Positions 55,257 through 64,000 of a stretch of DNA of 64,000 nt are shown one piece after another (the first letter of the stretch is position 1; every line of letters begins with the position of its first letter). The stretch comes from Nannocystis sp. RBIL2. GTDB taxonomy: Bacteria; Myxococcota_A; Polyangia; Nannocystales; Nannocystaceae. The notes beneath the pieces are model-generated. The model had not been told where the DNA came from. It did not search any database and saw only the letters and a program-made list of their open reading frames with translations. The stretch is from the NCBI RefSeq assembly GCF_026626745.1, contig NZ_JAPNJW010000001.1:248001-312000 (forward strand), written 5' to 3'. Both the position numbers and the translations under genes were made by a program.

Positions 55257-55285
55257 AGCCGCTCTCGCAGCGCCGGTGACGGTCG

Positions 55286-55308
55286 AAAGGCCCGCATCCG
55301 GGCCTTTT
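55286..55308 (+). terminator. Intrinsic terminator of the cysteine operon
   Basis: AAAGGCCCG and CGGGCCTTT (55286-55294, 55299-55307) pair around a 4-nt loop and are followed by TTTTCG. It lies 30 bases after the mec stop, so the rrf2-cysK-E1-cysO-cysM-mec unit ends here. Confidence 0.9.
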
Positions 55309-55372
55309 CGAGCCGCTCCGGCCGCGTCTCGTCCCGGCGCGACTCGAAATGCCCCGCTCGCGGCACTAGACT

Positions 55373-56017
55373 GTGCGGGTGCTGGTCGCCCTCCTCGTCG
55401 CCGCGCTCGTCGCTCCCGGCCCTGCCGCCGCTCCGACGGGCGAGCACGAGGACGACAAGAAGGCCGCCTACCTCGCGGCCAAGCGGGCCCCGCCGCCGGC
55501 CCGGCGCGCGTGTTGCCCGAAGGACATGTCCGATGGCACATGTCTCATCGACCCGGCTTGCCGCGACTCGCCGCGCGCCGGCGCCGAGGCTGAGCGGGTG
55601 CTGTTCGCCCGCCACCTGCACACCCTCGAGGTCATGCCGCTGCGGGGCCCGCACCCCGAGGGCGCGCTGGCGCGGTTCTTCCGCTGCCGCTTCACCGACG
55701 AGCTGGCCAGCCACCCGGCCGAGCTGATCGCCGGCGTCGTCGCGGCGGCCGACCACTTCGGCGCCCGCGAGATCCACGTCATCAGCGGCTTCCGCCACCC
55801 CAAATTCAACCTCATGCTGACCAAGAAGGGCCGCGAGGCCGCGCGCGACAGCCAGCACGCGCGCAGCCAGGCGATCGACTTCGCGCTGGTCGGGGTCAAG
55901 GCCGACAAGCTGTACAAGTACGCGCTCAAGCGGTGGAAGGGCGGCGTCGGCTACTACCCCGTCAGCCAGTTCGTCCACCTCGACACCGGCAAGCGCCGCA
56001 CCTGGAAGGGCCACTGA
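55373..56017 (+). CDS. DUF882/M15-like murein peptidase (MepK/YcbK type)
   Basis: The 214-residue protein has a signal peptide and a C-terminal DUF882 domain: EIHVISGFRHPKFNLMLTKK, the metal-site pattern DSQHARSQAIDFALVGV (His and Asp) and GVGYYPVSQFVHLDTGKRR (second His). Homologues cleave peptidoglycan cross-links. The usual x-G-x-A-x-D after the first His reads ARSQAID, a small change. A GGACATGTCC palindrome (55522-55531) encodes part of the linker CCPKDMSDGTC. The start is GTG 55373. The stop overlaps the next gene's ATG (TGATG). Confidence 0.85.
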   Translation: MRVLVALLVAALVAPGPAAAPTGEHEDDKKAAYLAAKRAPPPARRACCPKDMSDGTCLIDPACRDSPRAGAEAERVLFARHLHTLEVMPLRGPHPEGALARFFRCRFTDELASHPAELIAGVVAAADHFGAREIHVISGFRHPKFNLMLTKKGREAARDSQHARSQAIDFALVGVKADKLYKYALKRWKGGVGYYPVSQFVHLDTGKRRTWKGH

Positions 56018-57171
56018 TGGCGCGCGCGGCCCTCGTCGGCTTCGCGGCCGCCCTGGTCCTCGGGTCATGTTTCGAGGGACAGGCGCTGTGGGGCGAGCGC
56101 TGCGAGGCGGACGCCGACTGCGGCCCCGGCCTGCCGTGCCAGGCCGACGGCGTGTGCGCCCGCGAGCGCCGCTGCAGCGGCATGACGATCGACCTGCCCG
56201 CGCTGCGGCCGCAGGTCGCCTGGTTGCTCGACCACTCGAAGTCGATGCGCCGCTGCCTCGACGACCCCGAGGAGCGCGAGCGCTGCGCCCAGGCCGACGA
56301 CCCGCCCGGCCCGTCGCGCTGGGACGGCGTCCACCAGCTCGTCCACGCGGTCGTGCCCGAGTTCGCCGACCGCGTCGACTTCGCCGCCGTCGTGTTCCCC
56401 ACCCCGACCTTGATCTCCGAGCAGGGCATCTGCAACCTCAACGACAACTCGCGCGTCCCGTTCGACGCCGCGGATGCCGCCGCCGCGATCCTGGCGGCTG
56501 TCCCCGAGGACATCTCGTCGCCGCCGATCGGCGAGAACCCGCTGCGCGAGGCCTGGTCGAACCTGTTCGAGGCGAGCGAGGGCGGCCCGGTGCGCGCCCG
56601 CGCGATCGTCCTCGTCAGCGACAACCCGCCCAACTGCACCGCCAAGCCGCAGATCAGCTCGGACTTCGCCGAGAAGCTCGACGTCGAGGTCCACCCGCTG
56701 GTCGAGCAGAGCTTCGCCGCCGGCATCCCCACCATCGTCGTCGGCATCAGCGTCATGGACGTGATGGCCCCGCCCGCCGCCGGCGACAGCATGATCGACG
56801 ACGTCAACCCGCACGAGTACTTCAACGCGCTCGCGCTGGCCGGCGGCGCCGCGCAGGCGGGTCCCGAGCACTACCTCCATCTGCGCGACAGCGCCGCAGT
56901 GCCCGAGGTCATCGCCGGCCTGCGTGAGCGCCTGGCGCCCCTCGCCGACGAGGTCGATGCTTGCCGGATCCGCATCGACGCTGCCCCCGACTACCCTGAC
57001 CTCGTCGCCCTCGACGTCGACGGTCGCATGCACCGCGCCGATCCGGACTGCACCGACGAGCAGGCGTGGCGCTGGCGCGACGACAACCACCTCGCGCTCG
57101 AGCTGTGTCCCGACGCCTGCGCTCGCCTACACGCGGGCGCGATCGCCCGGCTGCGCTTCGGCTGCCCGTAG
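56017..57171 (+). CDS. vWA-domain lipoprotein
   Basis: The 384-residue lipoprotein (VLGSC lipobox) has a Cys-rich segment (ERCEADADCGPGLPCQADGVCARERRC) followed by a von Willebrand A domain (about 65-305) with the metal site VAWLLDHSKSMRRC (DxSxS), RAIVLVSDNPPNC and FAAGIPTIVVGISV. The C-terminus is Cys-rich (DACRIRI, CPDACARL, RFGCP). It is translationally coupled to the DUF882 gene. The ligand is unknown; surface adhesion is the common vWA role. Confidence 0.82.
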   Translation: MARAALVGFAAALVLGSCFEGQALWGERCEADADCGPGLPCQADGVCARERRCSGMTIDLPALRPQVAWLLDHSKSMRRCLDDPEERERCAQADDPPGPSRWDGVHQLVHAVVPEFADRVDFAAVVFPTPTLISEQGICNLNDNSRVPFDAADAAAAILAAVPEDISSPPIGENPLREAWSNLFEASEGGPVRARAIVLVSDNPPNCTAKPQISSDFAEKLDVEVHPLVEQSFAAGIPTIVVGISVMDVMAPPAAGDSMIDDVNPHEYFNALALAGGAAQAGPEHYLHLRDSAAVPEVIAGLRERLAPLADEVDACRIRIDAAPDYPDLVALDVDGRMHRADPDCTDEQAWRWRDDNHLALELCPDACARLHAGAIARLRFGCP

Positions 57172-57190
57172 CGATCGACACGCGACCCGC

Positions 57191-57223
57191 AATTGATCGT
57201 GAGGCGGCGGGTACTGCCCGATC
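57191..57223 (+). promoter_or_regulatory. Leader conserved between two vWA paralogues
   Basis: AATTGA (57191) and GGCGGGTACTGCCC (about 57206-57219) lie at the same distances from the ATG (33 and about 18 bases) as AATTGA (58541) and CGCGGGTACTGCCC (58556-58569) before the second paralogue. The leader was evidently duplicated with the gene; AATTGA/GTACTG could be promoter hexamers, but their 14-base spacing is short. Confidence 0.5.
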
Positions 57224-58441
57224 ATGCCGCGCTCACTCCTATCCATGGCTTGGTTTGCGCTCCTCCTATCCGCCTGTCCTGACGGCAAGGCCGACAGCGA
57301 CAGCGACGCCGCGTCGGAGGTGATGACCAGCATCCTGCCACCGACCACGCTGGACGACAGTACCAGCACGGGCGAACCGGGGACCACCACCCAGGACGAG
57401 CCCGATCCGACGAGCACCAGCAGCAGCACCACCGGCGACGACGGGCCGCTCAAATGCGACGACTTCATCCCGGTGAAGCCCGAGCCGCTGGTCCCGCGGG
57501 TCGTCCTGGTGCTCGACAAGTCGGGCTCGATGCTGTTCGAGTGGGACCACGACGGCGATCCTGCCACCGCCGCGGTCACGCGCTGGTCGAGCCTGCGCGC
57601 CGTCGTCGAGTCGATGGTCGGCGGCCTCGACAGCGTCGTCGAATTTGGCGCAGTCCTGTTCCCCTCGCTCGCGGCGAAGGCGAAGCCCACCATCGACGCC
57701 TGCGTCGTCGGCTCCGATCTGCTGGTGCCGGTCGGGCCGCAGGCGGGCGCCGCGATCCTGGACGCCATCCCGCCGGGCGACACCACCACGATCGCCGGCG
57801 GTACGCCCTCGACCGACGGCATCCTGGCGGCCGTCAACGCGCTCGACAGCCTCGAGGGCGACGAGCCGAAATTCATCATCTTCATCACCGACGGCGCCGC
57901 CAACTGCGACCCCGGCAACGAGCGCCTGTTCGACGACTACGACGACCGCCTCTCCACCACCGTCGCCGACGCGCGCGCCGCCGGCTATCAGACCCACGTC
58001 GTCGGCATCGACATCTCGAACGCGCTCACCCCGGTGCTGCAGGACGGCAACCCTGACGGCATCAACCCCTACGAGAAGCTCAACGAGCTGGCCGAGATCG
58101 CCGGCACTGCGCGGCCGGGCGACGAGAAGTTCTACAACGCCACCAACGAGCAGGAGCTGCAGGCCGCCTTGATGGCGATCACCGGCGTCGTCGTCTCGTG
58201 CGAGATCGGCCTCGGCAAGCCCGTCCCCGACCACTTCTACATCCAGCGCGTCGAGATCGGCGACGAGCCCGACCCGCAGGAGTACGACGGCCAGGACACC
58301 CAGGTCGGCGATTGCGGCAGCGAGAGCGGCTGGCAGTACACGTCGCCGGCGCGCGACGCGATCCTCCTGTGCGGCGCCGCTTGCGAGCACTACAAGGCCA
58401 CCGGGCTCATCGAGATCGAGTACGGCTGCTTCATCCCCTAG
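57224..58441 (+). CDS. vWA-domain lipoprotein with Ser/Thr-rich stalk
   Basis: The 405-residue lipoprotein (ALLLSAC lipobox) has a Ser/Thr/Asp-rich stalk (about 25-75) and a vWA domain with a complete metal site (VLVLDKSGSMLFEW), FIIFITDGAANCD and YQTHVVGIDIS. A C-terminal Cys-containing domain (SCEIGLGKPVPDHFYIQRVE, LCGAACEHYKATGLIEIEYG) follows. It is a paralogue of the next gene; both share a 33-base leader with AATTGA and GTACTGCCC at fixed positions before the ATG. A cell-surface location is likely. Confidence 0.88.
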   Translation: MPRSLLSMAWFALLLSACPDGKADSDSDAASEVMTSILPPTTLDDSTSTGEPGTTTQDEPDPTSTSSSTTGDDGPLKCDDFIPVKPEPLVPRVVLVLDKSGSMLFEWDHDGDPATAAVTRWSSLRAVVESMVGGLDSVVEFGAVLFPSLAAKAKPTIDACVVGSDLLVPVGPQAGAAILDAIPPGDTTTIAGGTPSTDGILAAVNALDSLEGDEPKFIIFITDGAANCDPGNERLFDDYDDRLSTTVADARAAGYQTHVVGIDISNALTPVLQDGNPDGINPYEKLNELAEIAGTARPGDEKFYNATNEQELQAALMAITGVVVSCEIGLGKPVPDHFYIQRVEIGDEPDPQEYDGQDTQVGDCGSESGWQYTSPARDAILLCGAACEHYKATGLIEIEYGCFIP

Positions 58442-58573
58442 AGTTCGGCGCCGCGCGGGTCCGGGCGAGCGAGGGCGCGCGCGCTCCGGACCCGTCGCGG
58501 TCGCCTCTTGGCTTGGCTTAGCGTCTTTTTTCGCCGCCCCAATTGAAAGCCCGACCGCGGGTACTGCCCCGGC

Positions 58574-59815
58574 ATGCAGCGCCCTCTGTTCGTAACCGTA
58601 GCTTCCGTCGCGCTCCTGAGCGCGTGCCCTGGCGAAGACAACGACACCGCGGGAGCCAACTCGACCCCCGGCACGACCGGCATCGAGCTGCCTCCGCCGA
58701 CCGGCACCACCACCGGCACCACCGAGCCGGACGCGCCGACCACCGTAGCGCCGACCAGCACCGGGCCCGACACCGGGACCACCACCGAGGACGGTCCGCT
58801 CGTGTGTGACGAGTTCGTGCCGATGGAGATCGAGCCCGTCATCCCGCGGGTCGTGCTCGTGCTCGACAAGTCGGGCTCGATGATCTCCGAGGAGTCCGGC
58901 TTCTGGGATCACGACGCCGATCCCAACACGCCCGACATCACCCGCTGGATGAGCCTCCACTCGGTGGTCGAGTCGATCTTCGCCGGCCTCGACAACGTGA
59001 TCAACTTCGGCGCGGTGCTGTTCCCGTCGCTCACCGCCACCGGCTCCTACGGCCCGGCCGCCTGCCCGGTCGACGCCGATCCGCTGGTTCCGATCGGCCC
59101 GCAGAGCGGCGCCGCGATCCTCGGCGCCTTGCCGCCGGCCGACACCATGACGATCGCCGGCGGCACCCCGGCCGCCGCCGGCATCCAGGTCGCGCTCGAC
59201 GAGCTCGCCAGCCTGCAGGACGACGAGCCGAAGTTCATCATCCTCGTCACCGACGGCGCCGCCAACTGCAAGAAGGGCACGATGACGCCCGAGCTGTTCA
59301 ACGCCTACGACGACAACCTGCCAATGGTCGTCGCCGAGGCGGCGGCGATGGGCTTCCCGACCTACGTCATCGGCATCGACATCGAGGACGTGTTCTCGCC
59401 GACGGTGGTCGACGGCAACCCCGACAACACCAACACCTACGAGAAGCTCAACGAGCTGGCCGAGCTCGGCGGCACCGCCCGGCCCGGCGAGGAGAAGTTC
59501 TACAACGCGCTCAACCAGACCGAGCTGCAGGCCGCGCTCAACTCGATCACGCAGCAGGTCGTCTCGTGCGAGATCAAGCTCGGCGAGCCGGTCCCGAAGA
59601 TGTTCTACATCCAGCGCGTCGAGGTCGGCAGCGACGGCGACGCGGACCAGCAGGTCTACGAGGGTCAGGACACGCAGGTCGCCAACTGCGACGACGAGGC
59701 CGGCTGGAAGTACACCACGCCCGACCGCGACGCGATCATCCTCTGCGGCGACGCGTGCGAGTACTACAAGGAGACCGGCGTGGTGCAGATCGAGTACGGC
59801 TGCTTCATCGGCTGA
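58574..59815 (+). CDS. vWA-domain lipoprotein, paralogue of the previous gene
   Basis: The 413-residue protein has the same order: lipobox (VALLSAC), Thr-rich stalk, vWA domain (VLVLDKSGSMISEE, FIILVTDGAANCK, FPTYVIGIDIE) and a Cys-containing C-terminal domain (SCEIKLGEPVPKMFYIQRVE, LCGDACEYYKETGVVQIEYG). The two proteins align over their full length, indicating tandem duplication. It shares the leader described at 57191. Together with the 56017 gene it makes three vWA lipoproteins in a row. Confidence 0.88.
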   Translation: MQRPLFVTVASVALLSACPGEDNDTAGANSTPGTTGIELPPPTGTTTGTTEPDAPTTVAPTSTGPDTGTTTEDGPLVCDEFVPMEIEPVIPRVVLVLDKSGSMISEESGFWDHDADPNTPDITRWMSLHSVVESIFAGLDNVINFGAVLFPSLTATGSYGPAACPVDADPLVPIGPQSGAAILGALPPADTMTIAGGTPAAAGIQVALDELASLQDDEPKFIILVTDGAANCKKGTMTPELFNAYDDNLPMVVAEAAAMGFPTYVIGIDIEDVFSPTVVDGNPDNTNTYEKLNELAELGGTARPGEEKFYNALNQTELQAALNSITQQVVSCEIKLGEPVPKMFYIQRVEVGSDGDADQQVYEGQDTQVANCDDEAGWKYTTPDRDAIILCGDACEYYKETGVVQIEYGCFIG

Positions 59816-59895
59816 GCCCGGCGTTCGGGGGCGAGCGCCCTCGCGCGCCCCCGCGCTCGCTTTGTCCTCGATCTCCGGCCGCGGGTGCCGCCAAG

Positions 59896-61353
59896 ATGGC
59901 AGCACCCGCCATGACGTCGTCGCTCGCACCCCGCCCCGCTCCCGCGCTCCTGTTGACCGCCGCGCTCGTCGTCGCATGTCCTGGAGGACAGGGCGATTCG
60001 ACCATGTCCGATTCGACAGGCGCGGGCCCGACCAGCGACGCCTCGACCGCCGCGACCGATCCTGGCACCACCGACACGACCGCCGGCCCGACCGGCACCG
60101 CGACCGACAGCGACAGCGGCGAGCCGACCGGGACAGTCACCTCGACCACCGGCGATCCGCCCACCAGCACCACAGTGTCGACCTCGACCGGCCCCGGCAC
60201 CACCACCGACGACACGACGACCACGACCACCGGCGACCCGGTGCGCGGCAGCGGCCGGATCGTCGGTTACTTCACCGCCTGGGCCGTCTACGACCGCGAC
60301 TACCACGTCAGCGAGATCCCGGCCGACAAGCTCACCCACGTCAACTACGCCTTCGCCAACCTCAGCGCCCAGGGCGAGTGCGTGCTCGGCGACAGCTACG
60401 CCGACATCGAGAAGGTCTACGACGGCGACGATCCGAACGCCCCGCTCAAGGGGAGCTTCAACCAGCTGCAGAAGCTCAAGCAGCAGCACGGCCACCTGCG
60501 CACCCTGATCTCGGTCGGCGGCTACACCTGGTCGACCAACTTCGCCCCTGCCGCGGCGACCGAGCAAGGCCGGGCCAAGCTGGCCGCCTCGTGCGTGAAG
60601 TTCATGCGCGACTACGGGTTCGACGGCGTCGACATCGACTGGGAGTTCCCCGCCTCGCCGCAGGAGGGCCAGCACTACAGCGCCCTGCTGGCCGCTCTGC
60701 GGGCCGAGCTCGACGCCGCCGAGGCCGAGGACGGGGCCGAGTACTTGCTGACGATCGCCGCGCCGGCGGGCCCGGGCAACCTCGCCAACCTCGACCTCCC
60801 GGGCATCGCCGCCAGCGTCGACTGGATCAACCTCATGGCCTACGACTTCGCCGGCCCGTGGATGGGCACCACCACCCACAACGCCGCGCTCTACAGCCCG
60901 GCCGACGATCCCGACCCGAACAACGCCCTCCTCAGCGACGACTCCGCCGTCACCGCGATCCTCGACGCCGGCGTCCCGCCCGATCAGCTCGTGCTCGGCG
61001 TGCCGTTCTACGGCCGCAGCTTCGCCGGCGCCAGCGGCGGCCAGGACGGCCTCTACTCGACCTTCAGCGGCGCAGGCCCCGGCACCTGGGAGCCCGGCAT
61101 CGTCGACTACCACGACATCGTCGCCAACTACGAGCCCGAGCTCGAGCGCTTCTGGCACGGCGACGCTCAGGTCCCGTGGCTGTACGACGCCGCCGACGAC
61201 CTCTTCATCACCTACGACGACCCCGAGTCGATGCAGCGCAAGACCGACTACATCGCCGCCAAGGGCCTCGGCGGCGCGATGTTCTGGGAGCTCGCCGGCG
61301 ACACCCAGGACAGCGCCCTGCTCGACGTCCTCGCCGACGCGCTGATTCCCTGA
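59896..61353 (+). CDS. GH18 chitinase-like lipoprotein
   Basis: The 485-residue enzyme has a lipobox (ALVVAC), a Thr-rich stalk (about 30-115) like its vWA neighbours, and a GH18 domain: GRIVGYFTAWAVYDRDYHVS, LRTLISVGGYTWSTNF, the catalytic DGVDIDWEFP with Glu250 as acid, and LMAYDFAGPWMGTTTHNAAL, KGLGGAMFWELAGDT. All catalytic residues are present, so beta-1,4-N-acetylglucosamine chain cleavage is likely, fitting a predatory or fungus-degrading lifestyle. ATG 59896 matches the leader position of the paralogues; ATG 59911 is an alternative. Confidence 0.92.
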   Translation: MAAPAMTSSLAPRPAPALLLTAALVVACPGGQGDSTMSDSTGAGPTSDASTAATDPGTTDTTAGPTGTATDSDSGEPTGTVTSTTGDPPTSTTVSTSTGPGTTTDDTTTTTTGDPVRGSGRIVGYFTAWAVYDRDYHVSEIPADKLTHVNYAFANLSAQGECVLGDSYADIEKVYDGDDPNAPLKGSFNQLQKLKQQHGHLRTLISVGGYTWSTNFAPAAATEQGRAKLAASCVKFMRDYGFDGVDIDWEFPASPQEGQHYSALLAALRAELDAAEAEDGAEYLLTIAAPAGPGNLANLDLPGIAASVDWINLMAYDFAGPWMGTTTHNAALYSPADDPDPNNALLSDDSAVTAILDAGVPPDQLVLGVPFYGRSFAGASGGQDGLYSTFSGAGPGTWEPGIVDYHDIVANYEPELERFWHGDAQVPWLYDAADDLFITYDDPESMQRKTDYIAAKGLGGAMFWELAGDTQDSALLDVLADALIP

Positions 61354-61368
61354 CCTTTGAGACAGGCC

Positions 61369-62274
61369 ATGCGACCTTCGCTGCGATGGCTCCCGCTCGC
61401 CTGGCTCGCCGCGTGCGGGCCGCAGCCCGCGGGCGGTACGTCCGCCACCGCCGGCGACGCCACGAGCACGAGCGGCGCCGCGAGCACGAGCACCACGAGC
61501 GGTGAACCCACTACCAGCACGGGCACCACCCCCGGCACCGGCACGCCGGACACGTCGTCGCTGCCGCCGCTGCCCGACCTCCCGTGCGAGGTCGTGTGCA
61601 CTGGCGGCTTCATCGAGCCGGTCGACCTGCCGGCCCAGGAGTGTGACATCTGGACGCAAGACTGCCCCGCCGGCCAGAAGTGCGTGCCCTACAGCCCGGA
61701 CGGCACTCCGACCTGGACCGCCGAAGGGTGTTTCCCCGTCGTCGCCGATCCGGTCGCGCTCGGCGAGCCGTGCACCTTCGAAGTGAGTCCGGTCAGCGGC
61801 CTCGACAATTGCGACGTCGGCGCGATGTGCTGGGACGGCGACGGCGACGAGCAGTACCACTGCGCCCCGCTGTGCACCGGCACGGGCGACGCGCTGACCT
61901 GTCCGCCCGGCTACTACTGCGCTACATACTGGGAGCAGTTGACCGTGTGCGAGCAGCCGACCTGCGATCCACTGAAGCAGGACTGCCCTGACCCCGAGGA
62001 GCTGTGCGTCCCGAACATCTACGCGTGGGAGGACTGGTGCCTCCCCGACGACTCCGAGCTCGACGGCCAGCTCCACGAGCCGTGCGCGTCGGAGACGGAC
62101 TGCGACAAGGGCCTCGCGTGCGTGTGGACCGAGTTCGCCGGCGTCGAGTGCGTCGGTGACACCGGCTGCTGCGAGCCGTTCTGCGAGCTCGGCGTCGACA
62201 CCTGCCCCGGCGTCGGCCAGGAGTGCGCTCCCTGGTTCGACATCACCGACGTCGGCGTCTGCCGCCTGCCGTAG
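61369..62274 (+). CDS. Cys-rich lipoprotein with Ser/Thr stalk
   Basis: The 301-residue protein has a lipobox (LAWLAAC), a Thr/Ser/Gly-rich stalk (about 25-70) and about 24 cysteines spaced like disulfide-rich repeats (CDIWTQDCPAGQKCVPYSPD, DCDKGLACVW, GDTGCCEPFCELGVDTCPG). The pattern recalls Cys-rich extracellular modules of myxobacterial surface proteins. I do not assign a function. It lies 15 bases after the chitinase gene, so they are probably co-transcribed. Its stop is 4 bases from the end of the convergent kinase gene. Confidence 0.78.
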   Translation: MRPSLRWLPLAWLAACGPQPAGGTSATAGDATSTSGAASTSTTSGEPTTSTGTTPGTGTPDTSSLPPLPDLPCEVVCTGGFIEPVDLPAQECDIWTQDCPAGQKCVPYSPDGTPTWTAEGCFPVVADPVALGEPCTFEVSPVSGLDNCDVGAMCWDGDGDEQYHCAPLCTGTGDALTCPPGYYCATYWEQLTVCEQPTCDPLKQDCPDPEELCVPNIYAWEDWCLPDDSELDGQLHEPCASETDCDKGLACVWTEFAGVECVGDTGCCEPFCELGVDTCPGVGQECAPWFDITDVGVCRLP

Positions 62275-62278
62275 CCGA

Positions 62279-64000
<1,722 letters not shown>

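Overview
The window is very GC-rich and almost fully coding, with about 53 genes supported on both strands. It reads as a chromosomal segment of a myxobacterium, most likely of the Nannocystis/Plesiocystis side. The evidence is an OmpA-like protein ending in a MYXO-CTERM-type tail (21992-23419), many lipobox proteins with Ser/Thr-rich stalks, TonB/AgmX-like C-terminal domains, a DUF4388 (PATAN) protein and a thrombospondin-type-3 calcium-repeat lipoprotein. I see no rRNA, tRNA, transposase, integrase, phage gene or CRISPR array.

Layout. 1-3.3 kb: end of a BamA/TamA-like barrel gene, a DUF4390-like gene and an NtrY-like sensor kinase, chained by start/stop overlaps. 3.5-10.5 kb: PATAN-TPR protein, DUF1254/DUF1214 lipoprotein, gamma-glutamyltransferase. 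10.5-20 kb: AAC(3)-type acetyltransferase, S46 dipeptidyl-peptidase, diacylglycerol-kinase-like protein, DUF3829 lipoprotein, MDR dehydrogenase coupled to a methyltransferase, RsbR-like GAF-STAS protein. 20-29 kb: repeat-filled spacers, histone-H1-like protein, OmpA/MYXO-CTERM protein, queF and several small genes. 29.5-32.2 kb: prfA-zapA-tyrS with overlapping starts. 32-40.7 kb: exonuclease, SppA, lipoprotein, outer-membrane protein, GAF histidine kinase, TPR protein, glutaredoxin-like protein. 40.8-49.1 kb, minus strand: TPR lipoprotein, TonB-like protein, ExbB, ExbD, ExbD and a 1377-residue Cys-rich lipoprotein, which looks like a proton-driven envelope machine. 49.4-51 kb: efp and epmA. 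51.3-55.3 kb: an Rrf2 regulator followed by cysK, an E1-like enzyme, a ubiquitin-like sulfur carrier, cysM and a JAMM protease, matching the protein-thiocarboxylate (CysO-CysM-Mec) route to cysteine and closed by a clear intrinsic terminator. 55.4-62.3 kb: DUF882 peptidase, three vWA lipoproteins, a GH18 chitinase-like lipoprotein and a Cys-rich lipoprotein. 62.3 kb to the end: a PhoR-like kinase truncated by the window edge.

The most unusual property is not one gene. A short palindrome family (core TGTCC-N2to6-GGACA, often GGACATGTCC, with CATGCCC/GGGCATG variants) is scattered through the window, mostly within tens of bases after stop codons and as paired hairpins at convergent gene ends, but also in frame inside genes. 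Several tandem arrays are built around the same core. In one, between 17847 and 18023, a 59-bp unit equal to the 5' end of the downstream methyltransferase gene is repeated three times, giving a chain of 20-codon mini-ORFs each joined to the next by an ATGA overlap.
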